From the NCBI RefSeq assembly GCF_001436555.1, contig NZ_AYZR01000009.1, forward strand, positions 1 to 64,000: 64,000 nt of DNA, read 5' to 3'. This DNA comes from Lentilactobacillus senioris DSM 24302 = JCM 17472 (GTDB taxonomy: Bacteria; Bacillota; Bacilli; Lactobacillales; Lactobacillaceae). Positions 36,028-49,340 of this stretch are shown one piece after another. A model generated the notes under the pieces. It ran no database searches. It was not told where the DNA came from and saw nothing but the letters and a program-made list of their open reading frames with translations. Position 1 is the stretch's first letter; every line of letters begins with the position of its first letter. Made by a program: the position numbers and the translations under genes.

Positions 36028-36060
36028 AATAAAAACTCAATCCAAAATGAATTGAGCTTT
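36028..36060 (-). terminator. terminator between deoR and pdp
   Basis: CTCAATTC pairs with GGATTGAG on the minus strand (one G-U) followed by TTTTTATT, directly after the deoR stop. A weak promoter (TTGGAT, 17 bases, AATAAT) overlaps its 3' half. Confidence 0.75.
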
Positions 36061-36065
36061 ATCAG

Positions 36066-37013
36066 TTAATCTAACGTTACTAATTTTTGAGCTAATAGTT
36101 GATCAATTACCGCACAATTAGCATATCCAGCTTTTAGGACAGCGTGAACGCCGGCGGCTTTAGCTACGCCGGTTGCAACTAGTATTGCATGCTCTTTTTG
36201 CTTTAGGTCGTCTAAGGCAATGCCGATTGTTCGTTCGTTAATCGCGGTACTGACAATCTCACCATTAGCATCAATGAATCTTGAGCAAACGTCTCCCACC
36301 GCCAGTTGCTGTAGTTCGTTTTTCTCAGATTCGTTAAAATATCCCAATTGAAAAATCAGAGCTTCGGTCCGAACAGTTCCTACAGTAAAGATAGCTACGT
36401 TAGCGTTTCTTCCCAGTTCCAAGATGTGGTTAATGTGACGGTCTTTTTCCACCATTTCCTTAGTGACCCGATTATCAAAAATTACTGGCAAAGGTAAAAA
36501 TTCCGGATTACCGTGGTAAGCTGCCGCCAGTTCATTAGCACTTTCGTAAGCAAAAGTTTTTTGGTTAGAAAAACTAACACTTCCCTTTAACTGCACTACT
36601 TGCACCCCGCTAACGGATTGTTCTTCAATGTTTTCCGCTAGTAAATGGACGGTCTTACCCCAGCCAATTCCAATGATGTCACCCGGTTTCACCAAAGTGG
36701 TTAAAAACTCTGCCGCATACTGACCGTAACTGTTTTGAAACGTATTCTCCAAAGGATTTCCCGGAACCACTTTGATAGTAGCTCCGTACTTTTGGGAAAG
36801 TTGTTGAGCCAAGTTAGCTGAGTCTAATAGTGGATTGACAATTTCAATTTTAACGATTCCCCTGTCCCTAGCAAACTGCAATAATCTAGAAACCGTGGGA
36901 CGCGAAATACCTAACCGGCTTGCAATCTGAGCCTGGCTTAAATCTTGTTGATAATACAATTCCGCTACTTCTTGACTTTGGACTAGTTTGTCCGTTTCTA
37001 ACTTTTCGCTCAC
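36066..37013 (-). CDS. deoR: SorC-family deoxyribonucleoside regulator
   Basis: A 315-residue SorC-type repressor like Bacillus DeoR. The helix-turn-helix is DLSQAQIASRLGISRPTVSRLL (residues 24-45), and the sugar-phosphate-binding domain has GIGWGKTVHLLAENI (around 116) and the late ATGVAKAAGVHAVLKAGYAN. In relatives the inducer is deoxyribose 5-phosphate. It lies inside the operon it probably controls, 11 bases after deoD. A match to the Bacillus DeoR operator is found upstream of deoC. Confidence 0.9.
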   Translation of the reverse strand: MSEKLETDKLVQSQEVAELYYQQDLSQAQIASRLGISRPTVSRLLQFARDRGIVKIEIVNPLLDSANLAQQLSQKYGATIKVVPGNPLENTFQNSYGQYAAEFLTTLVKPGDIIGIGWGKTVHLLAENIEEQSVSGVQVVQLKGSVSFSNQKTFAYESANELAAAYHGNPEFLPLPVIFDNRVTKEMVEKDRHINHILELGRNANVAIFTVGTVRTEALIFQLGYFNESEKNELQQLAVGDVCSRFIDANGEIVSTAINERTIGIALDDLKQKEHAILVATGVAKAAGVHAVLKAGYANCAVIDQLLAQKLVTLD

Positions 37014-37024
37014 AATACATTCCC

Positions 37025-37741
37025 CTAGTCTTGCATATTGGCAATCGCCGTATCTAACGATAAGCGAATCATTTCATCAAAGGAAGTTTCTCGATCCTTA
37101 GCTGATAAACTTTCACCAGTTTGTAAATGATCACTAACCGTTAAAATGGTTAAAGCTCGAATATGATATTTAGCTGCTAATAAGTATAGACCTGCTGTTT
37201 CCATTTCAGTAGCTAATACTCCGTAATCAGTAAGTTTTTGCATGTCTAATTCATCGTTATAGAATCGATCAGCTGCAAAAATATTTCCCACCTTAACGTC
37301 TACATCATTAGCTTTGGCAGTTTGGTAAGCTGAATCTAATAATTCGAAGTCCGCAATTGGAGAGTAGTACACACCAGGACCAAAAGTATTAGCGATAATT
37401 GATGAATCAGTCGTTCCAGCTTGACCTAAAATAATGTCTCGCATTTTAACATCCGGACTCATGCCACCACAGCTACCTACTCGGTAAATGGTATCTACAC
37501 CGAATTCCTTGATCATTTCAGTAGTGTAAATGGCTAGCGATGGAATTCCCATACCAGCTCCCTGGACTGAAATTTTGTGACCCTTATAGGTTCCGGTAAA
37601 GCCAAGCATGTTACGCACAGAACTGTAACAAACTGGATTGTCTAAGTAAGTTTCTGCAATATACTTAGCCCGCAATGGGTCTCCTGGCATCAAAACGGTT
37701 GAAGCAATATCTCCTCTGTTGGCACCAATGTGTGTACTCAT
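37025..37741 (-). CDS. deoD: purine-nucleoside phosphorylase DeoD-type
   Basis: The hexameric phosphorylase splits purine (deoxy)nucleosides to base and pentose 1-phosphate. Visible motifs: VLMPGDPLRAKYIAETYL at the N-terminus (phosphate loop), GAGMGIPSLAIYTTEMI, YRVGSCGG and the ATEMETAGLY base/ribose site (around residue 180), with catalytic Asp in TVSDHL (around 205). Length 238 is standard. Twelve bases separate it from deoB. Confidence 0.96.
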   Translation of the reverse strand: MSTHIGANRGDIASTVLMPGDPLRAKYIAETYLDNPVCYSSVRNMLGFTGTYKGHKISVQGAGMGIPSLAIYTTEMIKEFGVDTIYRVGSCGGMSPDVKMRDIILGQAGTTDSSIIANTFGPGVYYSPIADFELLDSAYQTAKANDVDVKVGNIFAADRFYNDELDMQKLTDYGVLATEMETAGLYLLAAKYHIRALTILTVSDHLQTGESLSAKDRETSFDEMIRLSLDTAIANMQD

Positions 37742-37753
37742 GTTTTTGTCCTC

Positions 37754-38950
37754 CTATTTCAAATCAGCTAAGAAACTTTGACCTTCGTCGTTACCGGCAA
37801 CGTTAAAGTTAGCTAAGACGGTTTGCCCGAAGTCTGCAAAGGTGGAGCGTAATCCTAAGCTACCACTTTCTGTCATGGATGGTGAGTAAGCTAATAGTGG
37901 AACCATTTCACGGGTATGATCACTACCTTTAAAGCCAGGGTCATTTCCGTGATCGGCAGTAATTAAGAGTAAATCATCATCCTTTAAGTTAGCTAAGACT
38001 TTGGCTAACCGTTGGTCAAAGTCCATTAAGGCTTGGCCAAAACCAATTGGATTTCTACGGTGGCCATACATAGCATCAAAATCAACCAAGTTCATGAAGC
38101 AAAAACCAGTAAAGTCTTCTGCCATTACATGGTCTAAATGATCCATTCCATCCATATTGCTTTCGTTATGGTAACCTTCTTCAATTCCTTGACCAGAGAA
38201 AATGTCATTAATTTTCCCGATTCCTACGGTATGAACACCATTTTCAACTAAGTAGTCCAAATCGGTTTTACCAGTTGGTTTCAACGTAAAATCATGACGG
38301 TTAGCAGTTCTGACAAAATGATCTTTATCTGGTCCTACGTATGGGCGGGCAATTACTCGACCAACAGTATATTCCGGACCGTTAACAATCGAACGGGCAA
38401 ACTCACAAATTCGATAAAGTTCTTCTAACGGAATAATATCTTCGTGAGCGGCAATTTGAAGAACTGAGTCACCAGAAGTATAAACAATTAGATCACCAGT
38501 TTGCATTTGTTGTTCGCCTAATTCAGCGATAATCTTAGTACCAGATTCAGGACGATTACCAATCACTTTGCGGCCAGAAAAGTCTTCTAACTGCTTAACA
38601 ATCGAGTCTGGAAAACCATTAGGAAAAGTACTTAATGGCTTCATTACTGGTAACCCCATCATTTCCCAATGACCGTCCATGCTATCCTTACCGGCAGAAA
38701 TTTCTTTCATTTTGCCGTAATAACCTAGTGGCTGTTCAACTGCTGCCACTCCCATGATTTCCTTGTCACGTAGGTTAACTAAGCCTAGTTTTTGTAGGTT
38801 AGGAATTTCTAACTTACCCTTATAAGCTTCCCCCACGTGACCTAAGGTATCAGAACCTTCATCACCATAATTAGCGGCATCAGGAGCTTCACCAGTTCCC
38901 ACTGAATCTAATACAATTCCAAAAATACGTTTATACTTTTGTTCACTCAT
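37754..38950 (-). CDS. deoB: phosphopentomutase
   Basis: DeoB converts (deoxy)ribose 1-phosphate to 5-phosphate. It is an alkaline phosphatase superfamily metalloenzyme: [15 protein letters not shown] at the N-terminus (metal Asp), [13 protein letters not shown] with the phospho-accepting threonine/serine region, and [21 protein letters not shown] near residue 320. Length 398 is typical. It lies between deoC (29-base gap) and deoD (12-base gap) in the operon. Confidence 0.96.
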   Translation of the reverse strand: MSEQKYKRIFGIVLDSVGTGEAPDAANYGDEGSDTLGHVGEAYKGKLEIPNLQKLGLVNLRDKEIMGVAAVEQPLGYYGKMKEISAGKDSMDGHWEMMGLPVMKPLSTFPNGFPDSIVKQLEDFSGRKVIGNRPESGTKIIAELGEQQMQTGDLIVYTSGDSVLQIAAHEDIIPLEELYRICEFARSIVNGPEYTVGRVIARPYVGPDKDHFVRTANRHDFTLKPTGKTDLDYLVENGVHTVGIGKINDIFSGQGIEEGYHNESNMDGMDHLDHVMAEDFTGFCFMNLVDFDAMYGHRRNPIGFGQALMDFDQRLAKVLANLKDDDLLLITADHGNDPGFKGSDHTREMVPLLAYSPSMTESGSLGLRSTFADFGQTVLANFNVAGNDEGQSFLADLK

Positions 38951-38979
38951 AGTTGCCTCCCGTAACAGTTAGTTAATTA

Positions 38980-39642
38980 TTATTCAGCTAAAATTTTGAC
39001 AGTGGCACTAACGCCTAAACGACTTGCGCCAGCTTCAATCATGTCAATAGCTTCTTTACGTGAGTGAATTCCACCAGAAGCCTTAACTCCCAAACGATCA
39101 CCAACAGTAGTCCTCATTAAGCTAACGTTAGCCAAGGTAGCGCCTTCTGAACTAAAACCAGTAGAAGTTTTAACGTAGTCTGCTCCCGCAGCTTCAGATG
39201 CTTTACATGCCCGAACCACTTGGTCTTCATTCAAGTATGAAGTTTCCAAAATTACTTTTAGTAATTTACCCTTGGCATGAACTGCTTCGGCTACGGCTTT
39301 GATGTCAGCGGTTACATTTTCGTCATGACCAGCCAACAATTCGCCGATATTGATTACCATGTCTATTTCTTCGGCCCCTTCATCGATAGAAGTATTGGCT
39401 TCGTAAACTTTAGTAGCAGTGTTAGTAGCACCTAGAGGGAAGCCAACAACGGTAATTGGGTTAACAGTTGAGCCTTCTAATTCTTTGGTTACTAGTGGCA
39501 TCCAGTATGAGTTAACACAAACGGAAGCAGTGTTATATTCTAAGGCTTCACGACAGGTTTGGATAATTTCTTCTTCAGTAGCATCTGGTTTTAAATTAGT
39601 GTGATCCAAATATTTAGCGAGTTCTGCAGTTGTTAGTTTCAT
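38980..39642 (-). CDS. deoC: deoxyribose-phosphate aldolase
   Basis: DeoC splits deoxyribose 5-phosphate into acetaldehyde and glyceraldehyde 3-phosphate. The Schiff-base lysine is in [13 protein letters not shown] (around residue 157); [20 protein letters not shown] and [12 protein letters not shown] are also present. Length 220 is usual. It is the first gene of deoC-deoB-deoD-deoR. Its promoter overlaps a cre-like site and has a DeoR-type operator just upstream. Confidence 0.97.
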   Translation of the reverse strand: MKLTTAELAKYLDHTNLKPDATEEEIIQTCREALEYNTASVCVNSYWMPLVTKELEGSTVNPITVVGFPLGATNTATKVYEANTSIDEGAEEIDMVINIGELLAGHDENVTADIKAVAEAVHAKGKLLKVILETSYLNEDQVVRACKASEAAGADYVKTSTGFSSEGATLANVSLMRTTVGDRLGVKASGGIHSRKEAIDMIEAGASRLGVSATVKILAE

Positions 39643-39673
39643 AATGTGTATCCCCTTTCATTTTTACAAAATA

Positions 39674-39702
39674 AGCATACCTGATTTCTGCACATTTGTA
39701 AA
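39674..39702 (-). promoter_or_regulatory. deo operon promoter
   Basis: TTTACA (39697-39702) and TATGCT (39674-39679) with a 17-base spacer on the minus strand. Confidence 0.65.
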
Positions 39703-39711
39703 CGTTTTCTT
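39696..39711 (-). promoter_or_regulatory. cre-like site over the deo promoter
   Basis: AAGAAAACGTTTACAA on the minus strand differs from the cre consensus at one core position and overlaps the -35 box, consistent with CcpA repression. Confidence 0.65.
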
Positions 39712-39728
39712 TAGAAATTTTGTTCAGA
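39711..39728 (-). promoter_or_regulatory. DeoR operator candidate
   Basis: The minus strand contains TGAACAAAATTTC (39726-39714), identical over 13 bases to the centre of the Bacillus subtilis DeoR operator (ATTGAACAAAATTTCAAT as I recall it). It lies about 60 bases upstream of the expected transcription start, also as in Bacillus. Confidence 0.7.
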
Positions 39729-39744
39729 TCTTTTTGTTTGCTCA

Positions 39745-39783
39745 TTAAAAACCGCCCTAATCCTAAATTGGACTAAGGCGGTT
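39745..39783 (-). terminator. dps terminator
   Basis: AACCGCC pairs with GGCGGTT, with an inner TCC/GGA stem, followed by TTTT on the minus strand. Confidence 0.85.
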
Positions 39784-39789
39784 ACTATT

Positions 39790-40257
39790 TTATTTATCAA
39801 TTTCCGGAGCTTGATCTAATTCAGCCTGAATCATCCACAATCGTTTTTCGGTTGCGGTTTTAAAGCCAATGAAAATATCTTGGGTGCAGTAGTCTTTTTC
39901 TACTTCACTAACTTCGATACCGTGTTGGTATACTCCGGCTAAGTAACGGTAATCTTTAGCCAAGATTGTTAAACGTTCCGGGATAGTTTTCTGCCAATCT
40001 CCTGGTTCATCAGCAATTTTGGTATGCTCTGCCATTTCGGTTAACGTGGAGTAAGGAGACCCATCAAGTGTAATTAAACGTTCAGAAATTTCATCTAACT
40101 GGTCATTTAAGTCAGCCATCCAATCATCCATTAACGGATGTAGCTTCAAGAAATTAGTTCCCCGCATGTACCAGTGAGTCTGGTGCACCACCATAGCTAG
40201 TTGGGATAGATCGGCGACTAATTGATTTAATGTTTCTTTAGTTTCTTTATATTGCAT
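39790..40257 (-). CDS. dps: Dps family ferritin-like protein
   Basis: A 155-residue mini-ferritin that stores iron and protects DNA from peroxide as a dodecamer. The inter-subunit ferroxidase ligands are visible: histidine in VVHQTHWYMRG, histidine and aspartate in LHPLMDDW, and DEISERL. I start at 40257, where GGAGG lies 8 bases upstream; an earlier in-frame ATG at 40275 precedes that site. It is monocistronic. The N-terminus has few basic residues, so direct DNA binding is not certain. Confidence 0.92.
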   Translation of the reverse strand: MQYKETKETLNQLVADLSQLAMVVHQTHWYMRGTNFLKLHPLMDDWMADLNDQLDEISERLITLDGSPYSTLTEMAEHTKIADEPGDWQKTIPERLTILAKDYRYLAGVYQHGIEVSEVEKDYCTQDIFIGFKTATEKRLWMIQAELDQAPEIDK

Positions 40258-40354
40258 CTTCATAACCTCCATCACTAAACTAATCTGAGCTAATACTTAA
40301 GATGTTACGAGTTTATTGTACCATTGGATCATAAAAATTGCTAAAAAGAGCGGT

Positions 40355-40387
40355 TAAAAAAACACCCCTAGTTACCTAGGAATGTTT
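40355..40387 (-). terminator. rlmCD terminator
   Basis: AACATTCCTAG pairs with CTAGGGGTGTT on the minus strand (two G-U), followed by seven T. Confidence 0.85.
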
Positions 40388-40406
40388 TATCATCTCTAAT
40401 GATTAA

Positions 40407-41780
40407 TTAATCAGTTGTTCGTTCCAACACCGTTACACTTTCCACGTGAATCGTTTGTGGAAATTGATCTACTGGTTGGATTGGTTGGTTCACTTGATAG
40501 CCTTTTTCAGCAAACAATTGCACGTCACGCGCCAAAGTAGCTGGGTTGCAAGAAACGTAAACCACTTTTTTAGGGTTCATTTCGGCAACACTATCAATCA
40601 ACGTGCTGTCAAGGCCCTTCCGGGGTGGATCCACGAATACAACATCTGGTTTCAAGCCATCTGATTGCCACTTAGCCATCTGTTCTTCAGCCTTAGCAGC
40701 TACAAAATCAACGTTGCGGATATTGTTTAACTTCGCGTTATGCTTAGCATCTTCTACCGCTTGGTCAACAATTTCGACCCCGTACACTTTTTTAACGTGT
40801 TGGGCCACCGCTAGTGAAATCGTTCCAATCCCACAATAAGCATCAACTACTACGTCGTCCTTTTTCAACTCCGCCTTATCAATGGCCAATTGGTATAACT
40901 TTTCAGTTTGGACTGGATTAACTTGGTAGAACGAAGTTGCAGAGATAGCGAAGTTTAATCCTAATAGGGTGTCAGTAATGACATCAGCTCCTGCCAACAC
41001 GTTGTTGACAGGTCCCATTAACGCATTTGTCTTTGCACTGTTGACGTTTTGAATAACGCTCTTAACCTCAGGTAACTTAGCTAAAATCCCGGCCACAATT
41101 TCTTCTGCGTGCGGAATCTTTTTCGCTCTAGTTACTAAGACAATCATCATTTGGTGAGAATAATAACCCCTTCTCACCATAATATTTCTAACTACCCCTT
41201 TATGGTGAACTTCATCATAAGGTGCCACGTGGAAAGTTCGGAGTAAGTCCCGGACCACGATGATAGCCTTATCGATTTCCTTATCTTGGATATAAAAATC
41301 TTCAATCGGCACTAAATCGTGAGAATGTTTCCGGTAAAAACCAGTTTCTAGACGACCATTAATCAGCCGAACAGGAACTTGAGCTTTATTACGGTAATGA
41401 GTAGGATCGTCCATCCCTAAGGTAGGTTCTACTTCTACGTCAAGACCTAACTTATGAAAATCCATCGCTACTTGGTGCTGCTTAAACTCTAATTGAGCTG
41501 GGTAAGCTAAATGTTGTAAAGTAGCAATTCCAGTTTGAGTATAAGCTTTATCCACTAACTCCACTCGATTAGGACTAGTCGTTTTAAAAGCCACCACTTT
41601 TCCAAAAGCAAAACTACTTTTGGTCTTGATTACCTTGATTTTAACTTCTTCGCCAGGCAAAGCGTTTTCGATAAAAATAGGGAAATTATCAATTTTAGCA
41701 ACGCCTAAACCTTGGTAACTAAGGTCTTCAATCGTTACATCATAATCAGTGTTTTTTACTACAGGTATTTGTTTTTTCAT
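40407..41780 (-). CDS. rlmCD: 23S rRNA (uracil-C5) methyltransferase, RlmCD/RumA type
   Basis: A class I methyltransferase for uracil C5 in 23S rRNA (U747 and/or U1939 in studied relatives). The N-terminal TRAM domain covers about residues 8-60 (TIEDLSYQGLGVAKIDNF). The SAM site is VVDAYCGIGTISLAVAQ (around 308), FVDPPRKGLD is the family motif and the catalytic cysteine is in YVSCNPATLARD (around 411). The iron-sulfur cysteine cluster of E. coli RlmD is not seen; the equivalent place reads QTGIATLQHLAY. One or two target sites cannot be told. Confidence 0.9.
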   Translation of the reverse strand: MKKQIPVVKNTDYDVTIEDLSYQGLGVAKIDNFPIFIENALPGEEVKIKVIKTKSSFAFGKVVAFKTTSPNRVELVDKAYTQTGIATLQHLAYPAQLEFKQHQVAMDFHKLGLDVEVEPTLGMDDPTHYRNKAQVPVRLINGRLETGFYRKHSHDLVPIEDFYIQDKEIDKAIIVVRDLLRTFHVAPYDEVHHKGVVRNIMVRRGYYSHQMMIVLVTRAKKIPHAEEIVAGILAKLPEVKSVIQNVNSAKTNALMGPVNNVLAGADVITDTLLGLNFAISATSFYQVNPVQTEKLYQLAIDKAELKKDDVVVDAYCGIGTISLAVAQHVKKVYGVEIVDQAVEDAKHNAKLNNIRNVDFVAAKAEEQMAKWQSDGLKPDVVFVDPPRKGLDSTLIDSVAEMNPKKVVYVSCNPATLARDVQLFAEKGYQVNQPIQPVDQFPQTIHVESVTVLERTTD

Positions 41781-41807
41781 TATCTATCCTTAACTTCAAA
41801 TCCTTAA

Positions 41808-41843
41808 ATAAAAATTGCGCTGCATCACGCAAACGCAATTTTG
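41808..41843 (-). terminator. dagK terminator
   Basis: AAAATTGCG and CGCAATTTT flank a loop containing a short GCG/CGC; TATTT follows on the minus strand. It separates dagK from rlmCD. Confidence 0.75.
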
Positions 41844-41845
41844 AG

Positions 41846-42844
41846 TTACTCTGTTTGATCAGGAATCTGGTCAATTCCCTTTAAAAATTTAGCTTCCGCT
41901 TCCTTTTCTTCTTGGGTTTCACCAATGGCGTGATTAGGAATTTTATCCGTGTTAGCAAACATTTCAATATGCCGTTTATGATCAATAAAGGTCATTGGGG
42001 CATCTCCACCATACTCACCATCTAAATTGACTTGAATCTGATCGTTAATTGGTAAAACTTTTACTTTGCGGGTCTTCTTGTAAATGATCCGTGGATCATC
42101 TACGTGTTTACCGCCGTTTAAAACCTTAGAAAGTAAATGCAACATTTCCACTAGATTAGCAGTTTTTACAATAATCATTGTAAATTTACCATCATCTAGT
42201 TCCGCATCAGGAACGATTTGTTCTAAGCCCCCAACCGAATTGGTTAACGCTAAGAAAAACATGGACGCTTTGCCCTTGTATTCTCCACCATCATACTTAA
42301 TATCCACTTCTACTGGTCGAACCCGTGGTAATAATTCAGCTCCTTTAACTAAGTATGCTAAGTAGCCGAAAAGGGTTTTTAAGTTGGATGGCACTTCATA
42401 GGTTAACTCAGCAATTTTACCACCCGCAGCAATATTAATAAAGTAATTTTCATTAGCCTGACCAATATCCATTCTAACGGTCTGGCCTTTTAACACAATC
42501 TTAGCTGCTTCAACTGGATCTTCTCTAGGAATATGCAGGGCACGGGCATAGTCATTGGTCGTTCCCGCTGGAATAATTGCCATTTTGGGCCGATACTTTA
42601 GCGGCGCAATTCCATTAACCACTTCGTTAATAGTTCCGTCACCGCCAGCCGCCACGACCAAATCAAATCCGGCTTTGGCTGCACGCTCAGCTTCATTTTT
42701 AGCAGAATTTTTTTCTGGCGTCGTTGCAAAAGCACTAGTTTCGTACCCCGCCTCTTCAAAAATTCCCAAAATATCAATCATTTTTTGTTTCATTAATTCG
42801 CGTCCCGCCGTGGGATTATAAATAACACGTGCCCTTTTTTGCAT
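41846..42844 (-). CDS. dagK: diacylglycerol kinase (DgkB/YegS type)
   Basis: A soluble lipid kinase that returns diacylglycerol to phosphatidate. Diacylglycerol is released during LTA polymerisation, so the enzyme supports the pathway coded at 262-5617. The catalytic-domain ATP motif is VAAGGDGTINEVVNG (around residue 63), with the preceding RVIYNPTAG start and a C-terminal NLDGEYGGDAP. Length 332. It follows gatB by 21 bases. Confidence 0.93.
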   Translation of the reverse strand: MQKRARVIYNPTAGRELMKQKMIDILGIFEEAGYETSAFATTPEKNSAKNEAERAAKAGFDLVVAAGGDGTINEVVNGIAPLKYRPKMAIIPAGTTNDYARALHIPREDPVEAAKIVLKGQTVRMDIGQANENYFINIAAGGKIAELTYEVPSNLKTLFGYLAYLVKGAELLPRVRPVEVDIKYDGGEYKGKASMFFLALTNSVGGLEQIVPDAELDDGKFTMIIVKTANLVEMLHLLSKVLNGGKHVDDPRIIYKKTRKVKVLPINDQIQVNLDGEYGGDAPMTFIDHKRHIEMFANTDKIPNHAIGETQEEKEAEAKFLKGIDQIPDQTE

Positions 42845-42865
42845 AAGCTAAACTTTCCTATCCAT

Positions 42866-44287
42866 TTATTTATTCATTGATGCAATCAATAATTTATTGA
42901 CCACGGTTGGGTTGGCCTTACCATGAGTTTGTTTCATGATTTGACCAACTAAAAAGCCGATGGCTCGATCTTTACCATTATGGAAGTCTTCAATTGACTG
43001 TGGATTAGCAGCCAATACTTCATCAATAATTGGTTGTAATTGGGCTGGATCTGATAATTGAACCATGCCATTAGCTTCAACATAAGCCTTAGGTTCTTCA
43101 CCATTAGTAACGGCCTTAAAGACTTTTTTAGCCATCTTAGAAGAGATGGTTCCGTCAGTAATTAGGGTAATCATTCCTGCCAAGTTAGCTGGCGTGATCT
43201 TAGTATCATTTAGATCCACCTGATTGTCGTTCAAGTAGGCGTTAACATCCCCTTGCAAGTAGTTAGCGGCTAACTTAGGATCAGCGCCTAGGTTAATCAT
43301 TTGATCGTAAAAATCAGACATTTCTTTGGTTTGGGTAAGCACCATTGCATCATAATCGGTGATTCCCAGTTCGTTAACGTAACGAGCTCGCCGTTTACCA
43401 GGAGCTTCTGGCAAGTTTGCTTGCAAGTCGTTAACCCAGTCATCAGAAATCGTTAAGGCTGGTAGATCTGGTTCAGGGAAGTAACGGTAATCGTCAGCGC
43501 CTTCCTTAACCCGCATCAAAATCGTTTCACCAGTGGCTTCGTCAAAACGACGAGTTTCAGGTCTAACAACGCCACCTGACATTAAGACTTGTTGTTGGCG
43601 CTTTTCTTCAAAGGCCAAGCCACGCTTAACGTAGTTAAAGGAGTTCAAGTTCTTTAACTCAGTCTTAACCCCGTATTCTGTTTGGCCAATTGGACGAACA
43701 GAAATGTTAACGTCCACCCGCATTGAACCTTCTTCCATCTTAACGTCAGAAACGCCAGTAAATTGAATTTGTTGGCGTAATTCTTCCAAATAAGCATAGG
43801 CTTCATCAGGAGAAGCAATGTCTGGCTTAGAAACAATTTCGACCAATGGTGTCCCTTGCCGGTTTAAATCAACTAGGGAATAACCGGTAGAATGGGTGTT
43901 CTTCCCGGCATCTTCTTCAATATGCATTTCTGCAATCCCGATTTTTTTAGTATTACCATCAACCGTGATTTCCACCCAACCATCATGAGCCAGTGGTGTC
44001 TCAGATTGAGTAATTTGGTAAGCTTTCGGGTTATCAGGATAGAAGTAGTTTTTCCGGTCAAAATGCGGATTAGGTTCAATCTCAGCGTGTAAAGCCAAGG
44101 CGGCCTTAATTCCAGATTCCACTACTCCCTTATTAGTAGTTGGTAAGACCCCAGGGTAACCCCAATCAATTACGTTGGTATTAGCATTGGGATCATCACC
44201 AAATTCTACTGGTGAAGGGCTAAAAATTTTAGAATTAGTCTTTAATTCAACGTGGACTTCAAGTCCAATGGTAGTTTCAAAGTTCAT
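42866..44287 (-). CDS. gatB: Asp/Glu-tRNA amidotransferase subunit B
   Basis: GatB binds misacylated Glu-tRNA(Gln)/Asp-tRNA(Asn) and carries the kinase step of amidation with ammonia from GatA. Signature motifs: [19 protein letters not shown] at the N-terminus, [18 protein letters not shown] (around residue 80), and a C-terminal YqeY-like helical domain (around 330-473). Its ATG shares one base with the gatA stop. Length 473 is normal. Confidence 0.97.
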   Translation of the reverse strand: MNFETTIGLEVHVELKTNSKIFSPSPVEFGDDPNANTNVIDWGYPGVLPTTNKGVVESGIKAALALHAEIEPNPHFDRKNYFYPDNPKAYQITQSETPLAHDGWVEITVDGNTKKIGIAEMHIEEDAGKNTHSTGYSLVDLNRQGTPLVEIVSKPDIASPDEAYAYLEELRQQIQFTGVSDVKMEEGSMRVDVNISVRPIGQTEYGVKTELKNLNSFNYVKRGLAFEEKRQQQVLMSGGVVRPETRRFDEATGETILMRVKEGADDYRYFPEPDLPALTISDDWVNDLQANLPEAPGKRRARYVNELGITDYDAMVLTQTKEMSDFYDQMINLGADPKLAANYLQGDVNAYLNDNQVDLNDTKITPANLAGMITLITDGTISSKMAKKVFKAVTNGEEPKAYVEANGMVQLSDPAQLQPIIDEVLAANPQSIEDFHNGKDRAIGFLVGQIMKQTHGKANPTVVNKLLIASMNK

Positions 44288-45750
44288 TAATTTTGCCCTC
44301 CTAACTGTGGGTTTTGTTTATGAAAATCAGTTGCTTTTTCAAAAGCATTGGCAGCTTGGTAAACGGTCACTTCATCAAATGGCCGTCCAATTAACTGCAT
44401 TCCGACTGGCATGCCATCGGCAAACCCAACTGGCATACTTAGCCCTGGTAAGCCGGCCATGTTAACTGGAATCGTCATGGCATCATTCATGTACATTGTC
44501 ATTGGGTCATTAACTTCAGCGCCTAAGGCGTAAGCAGTAGTTGGCGCAGTTGGTGCCAAAATCAAATCAACATTCTTAAATACTTCGGTATAGTCGTTGA
44601 TCATTAATGTCCGTACTTGAGCGGCCTTCTTAAAGTAGGCATCGTAGAAGCCGGCTGATAATGAGTAAGTTCCCAACATGATCCGCCGTTTTACTTCGTC
44701 ACCAAATCCTTGACTTCTAGTTTGCACATAGATGTCTTCCAGGTTTTTAGTGTTATCCGCTCTAAAGCCATAACGAATTCCATCGAACCGTTGTAAGTTG
44801 GATGAAGCTTCTGAAGATGACAAGATATAGTAAGCAGCAACTCCATAACGAGTATGAGGTAAGGAAACTTCCACTACCTTAGCACCCAATTGTTCATAGG
44901 TTTTAGCGGCAGCTAAAATTAATTGCTTAACTGAATCGTCAACCCCTTCGCCTAGATATTCAGTTGGTAACCCGATTGTCATTCCGGCTACCCCGGCATC
45001 TAATTTTTCAGCAAAGTTAGGCACAGCCTTATCGGAACTAGTCAAATCATGTTGATCTTGACCAGCAATAGCAGTTAACATCGCAGCATTGTCGGCAACG
45101 GTCTTAGTGAACGGACCAATTTGATCAAAACTAGAGCCAAATGCAATTAAGCCCCAACGAGATACTCGACCATAAGTAGGTTTCATCCCTACGATTCCAT
45201 TAAAGGAAGCTGGTTGGCGAATGGAACCACCAGTATCAGAACCCAATGCTCCTAGCACTTGTCCAGAAGCAACTGCTGCTGCAGATCCACCAGAAGAACC
45301 ACCAGGAACTTTGGTGTAGTCCCAAGGGTTTTTAGTGGTTTTAAAAGCAGAGTTTTCGGTGGAACCACCCATGGCAAATTCATCCATGTTGGTCTTACCA
45401 ACCATTACCATACCAGCATCAGTCAATTTTTGAACTGCTGTAGCGGTGTAAATAGGTTTGAAATTACCTAACATTTTAGAAGCAGCAGTGGTTTTAACTC
45501 CTTTAGTAACCAAGTTATCCTTGATCCCAACTGGAATTCCACTCAAAATATTTTGTTCGTCCACCCCAGCTGCGTCAATTTTTTCAGCCGCAGATATGGC
45601 TTCGTCTTCATTAATGGTAATGAAGGCTTGAACGTCTTTATCGGTTTCCTTCATGTTAGCAATCGTTTGTTTAGCTAATTCAGTGGCTGACATTTCTTTA
45701 GCCACTAATTTTTGGTGAATTGATGTAAGTGATTCATCAAAATAGTTCAT
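44287..45750 (-). CDS. gatA: Asp/Glu-tRNA amidotransferase subunit A
   Basis: The glutaminase subunit, an amidase-signature enzyme that releases ammonia from glutamine. The Ser-Ser-Lys triad is visible: Lys in GIPVGIKDN (around residue 77), the serines in [15 protein letters not shown] (around 152) and [12 protein letters not shown] (around 175). Length 487. It starts 2 bases after gatC ends and overlaps gatB by one base, so all three are coupled. Confidence 0.97.
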   Translation of the reverse strand: MNYFDESLTSIHQKLVAKEMSATELAKQTIANMKETDKDVQAFITINEDEAISAAEKIDAAGVDEQNILSGIPVGIKDNLVTKGVKTTAASKMLGNFKPIYTATAVQKLTDAGMVMVGKTNMDEFAMGGSTENSAFKTTKNPWDYTKVPGGSSGGSAAAVASGQVLGALGSDTGGSIRQPASFNGIVGMKPTYGRVSRWGLIAFGSSFDQIGPFTKTVADNAAMLTAIAGQDQHDLTSSDKAVPNFAEKLDAGVAGMTIGLPTEYLGEGVDDSVKQLILAAAKTYEQLGAKVVEVSLPHTRYGVAAYYILSSSEASSNLQRFDGIRYGFRADNTKNLEDIYVQTRSQGFGDEVKRRIMLGTYSLSAGFYDAYFKKAAQVRTLMINDYTEVFKNVDLILAPTAPTTAYALGAEVNDPMTMYMNDAMTIPVNMAGLPGLSMPVGFADGMPVGMQLIGRPFDEVTVYQAANAFEKATDFHKQNPQLGGQN

Positions 45751-45752
45751 TA

Positions 45753-46061
45753 TTAGTTATCCTCACTTTCATCTAAAATCGTAGGAACCTTGATGTAGCC
45801 ATCCATAGTTTCTGGGGCATTGGCTAACAGCTCTTCTTTTTGATTCCAGTTATCCGCAATGTCTTCACGCATTACGTTTAACTGATCAGTCACACTACTA
45901 GTAGGTTTAACCCCAGTAGTATCAACTTCACTTAAGGTTTCAAATAGACCCATAATTTGGTCCAGTTGTTCTGTGAAATATGGCAATTGTTCATCACTAA
46001 TTTCGAGTTTGGCTAACCCAGCAACGTGTTGAACTTGCTCTTCTGAAATTCTAGCACTCAT
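45753..46061 (-). CDS. gatC: Asp/Glu-tRNA amidotransferase subunit C
   Basis: The small clamp subunit (102 residues) holding GatA and GatB together. The family start [21 protein letters not shown] is clear, as is the C-terminal YIKVPTIL. I use the ATG at 46061: AGAGG lies 7 bases upstream and the product has family length, while the frame extended to 46112 encodes an unrelated hydrophobic leader. It is first in gatC-gatA-gatB. Confidence 0.95.
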   Translation of the reverse strand: MSARISEEQVQHVAGLAKLEISDEQLPYFTEQLDQIMGLFETLSEVDTTGVKPTSSVTDQLNVMREDIADNWNQKEELLANAPETMDGYIKVPTILDESEDN

Positions 46062-46135
46062 GTAAATTCCTCTTTTCATCCGGTAAAAAATAAACCAAAA
46101 ATATTCTATCACACTAACGTTACTAGTGGGACGGC

Positions 46136-49340
<3,205 letters not shown>

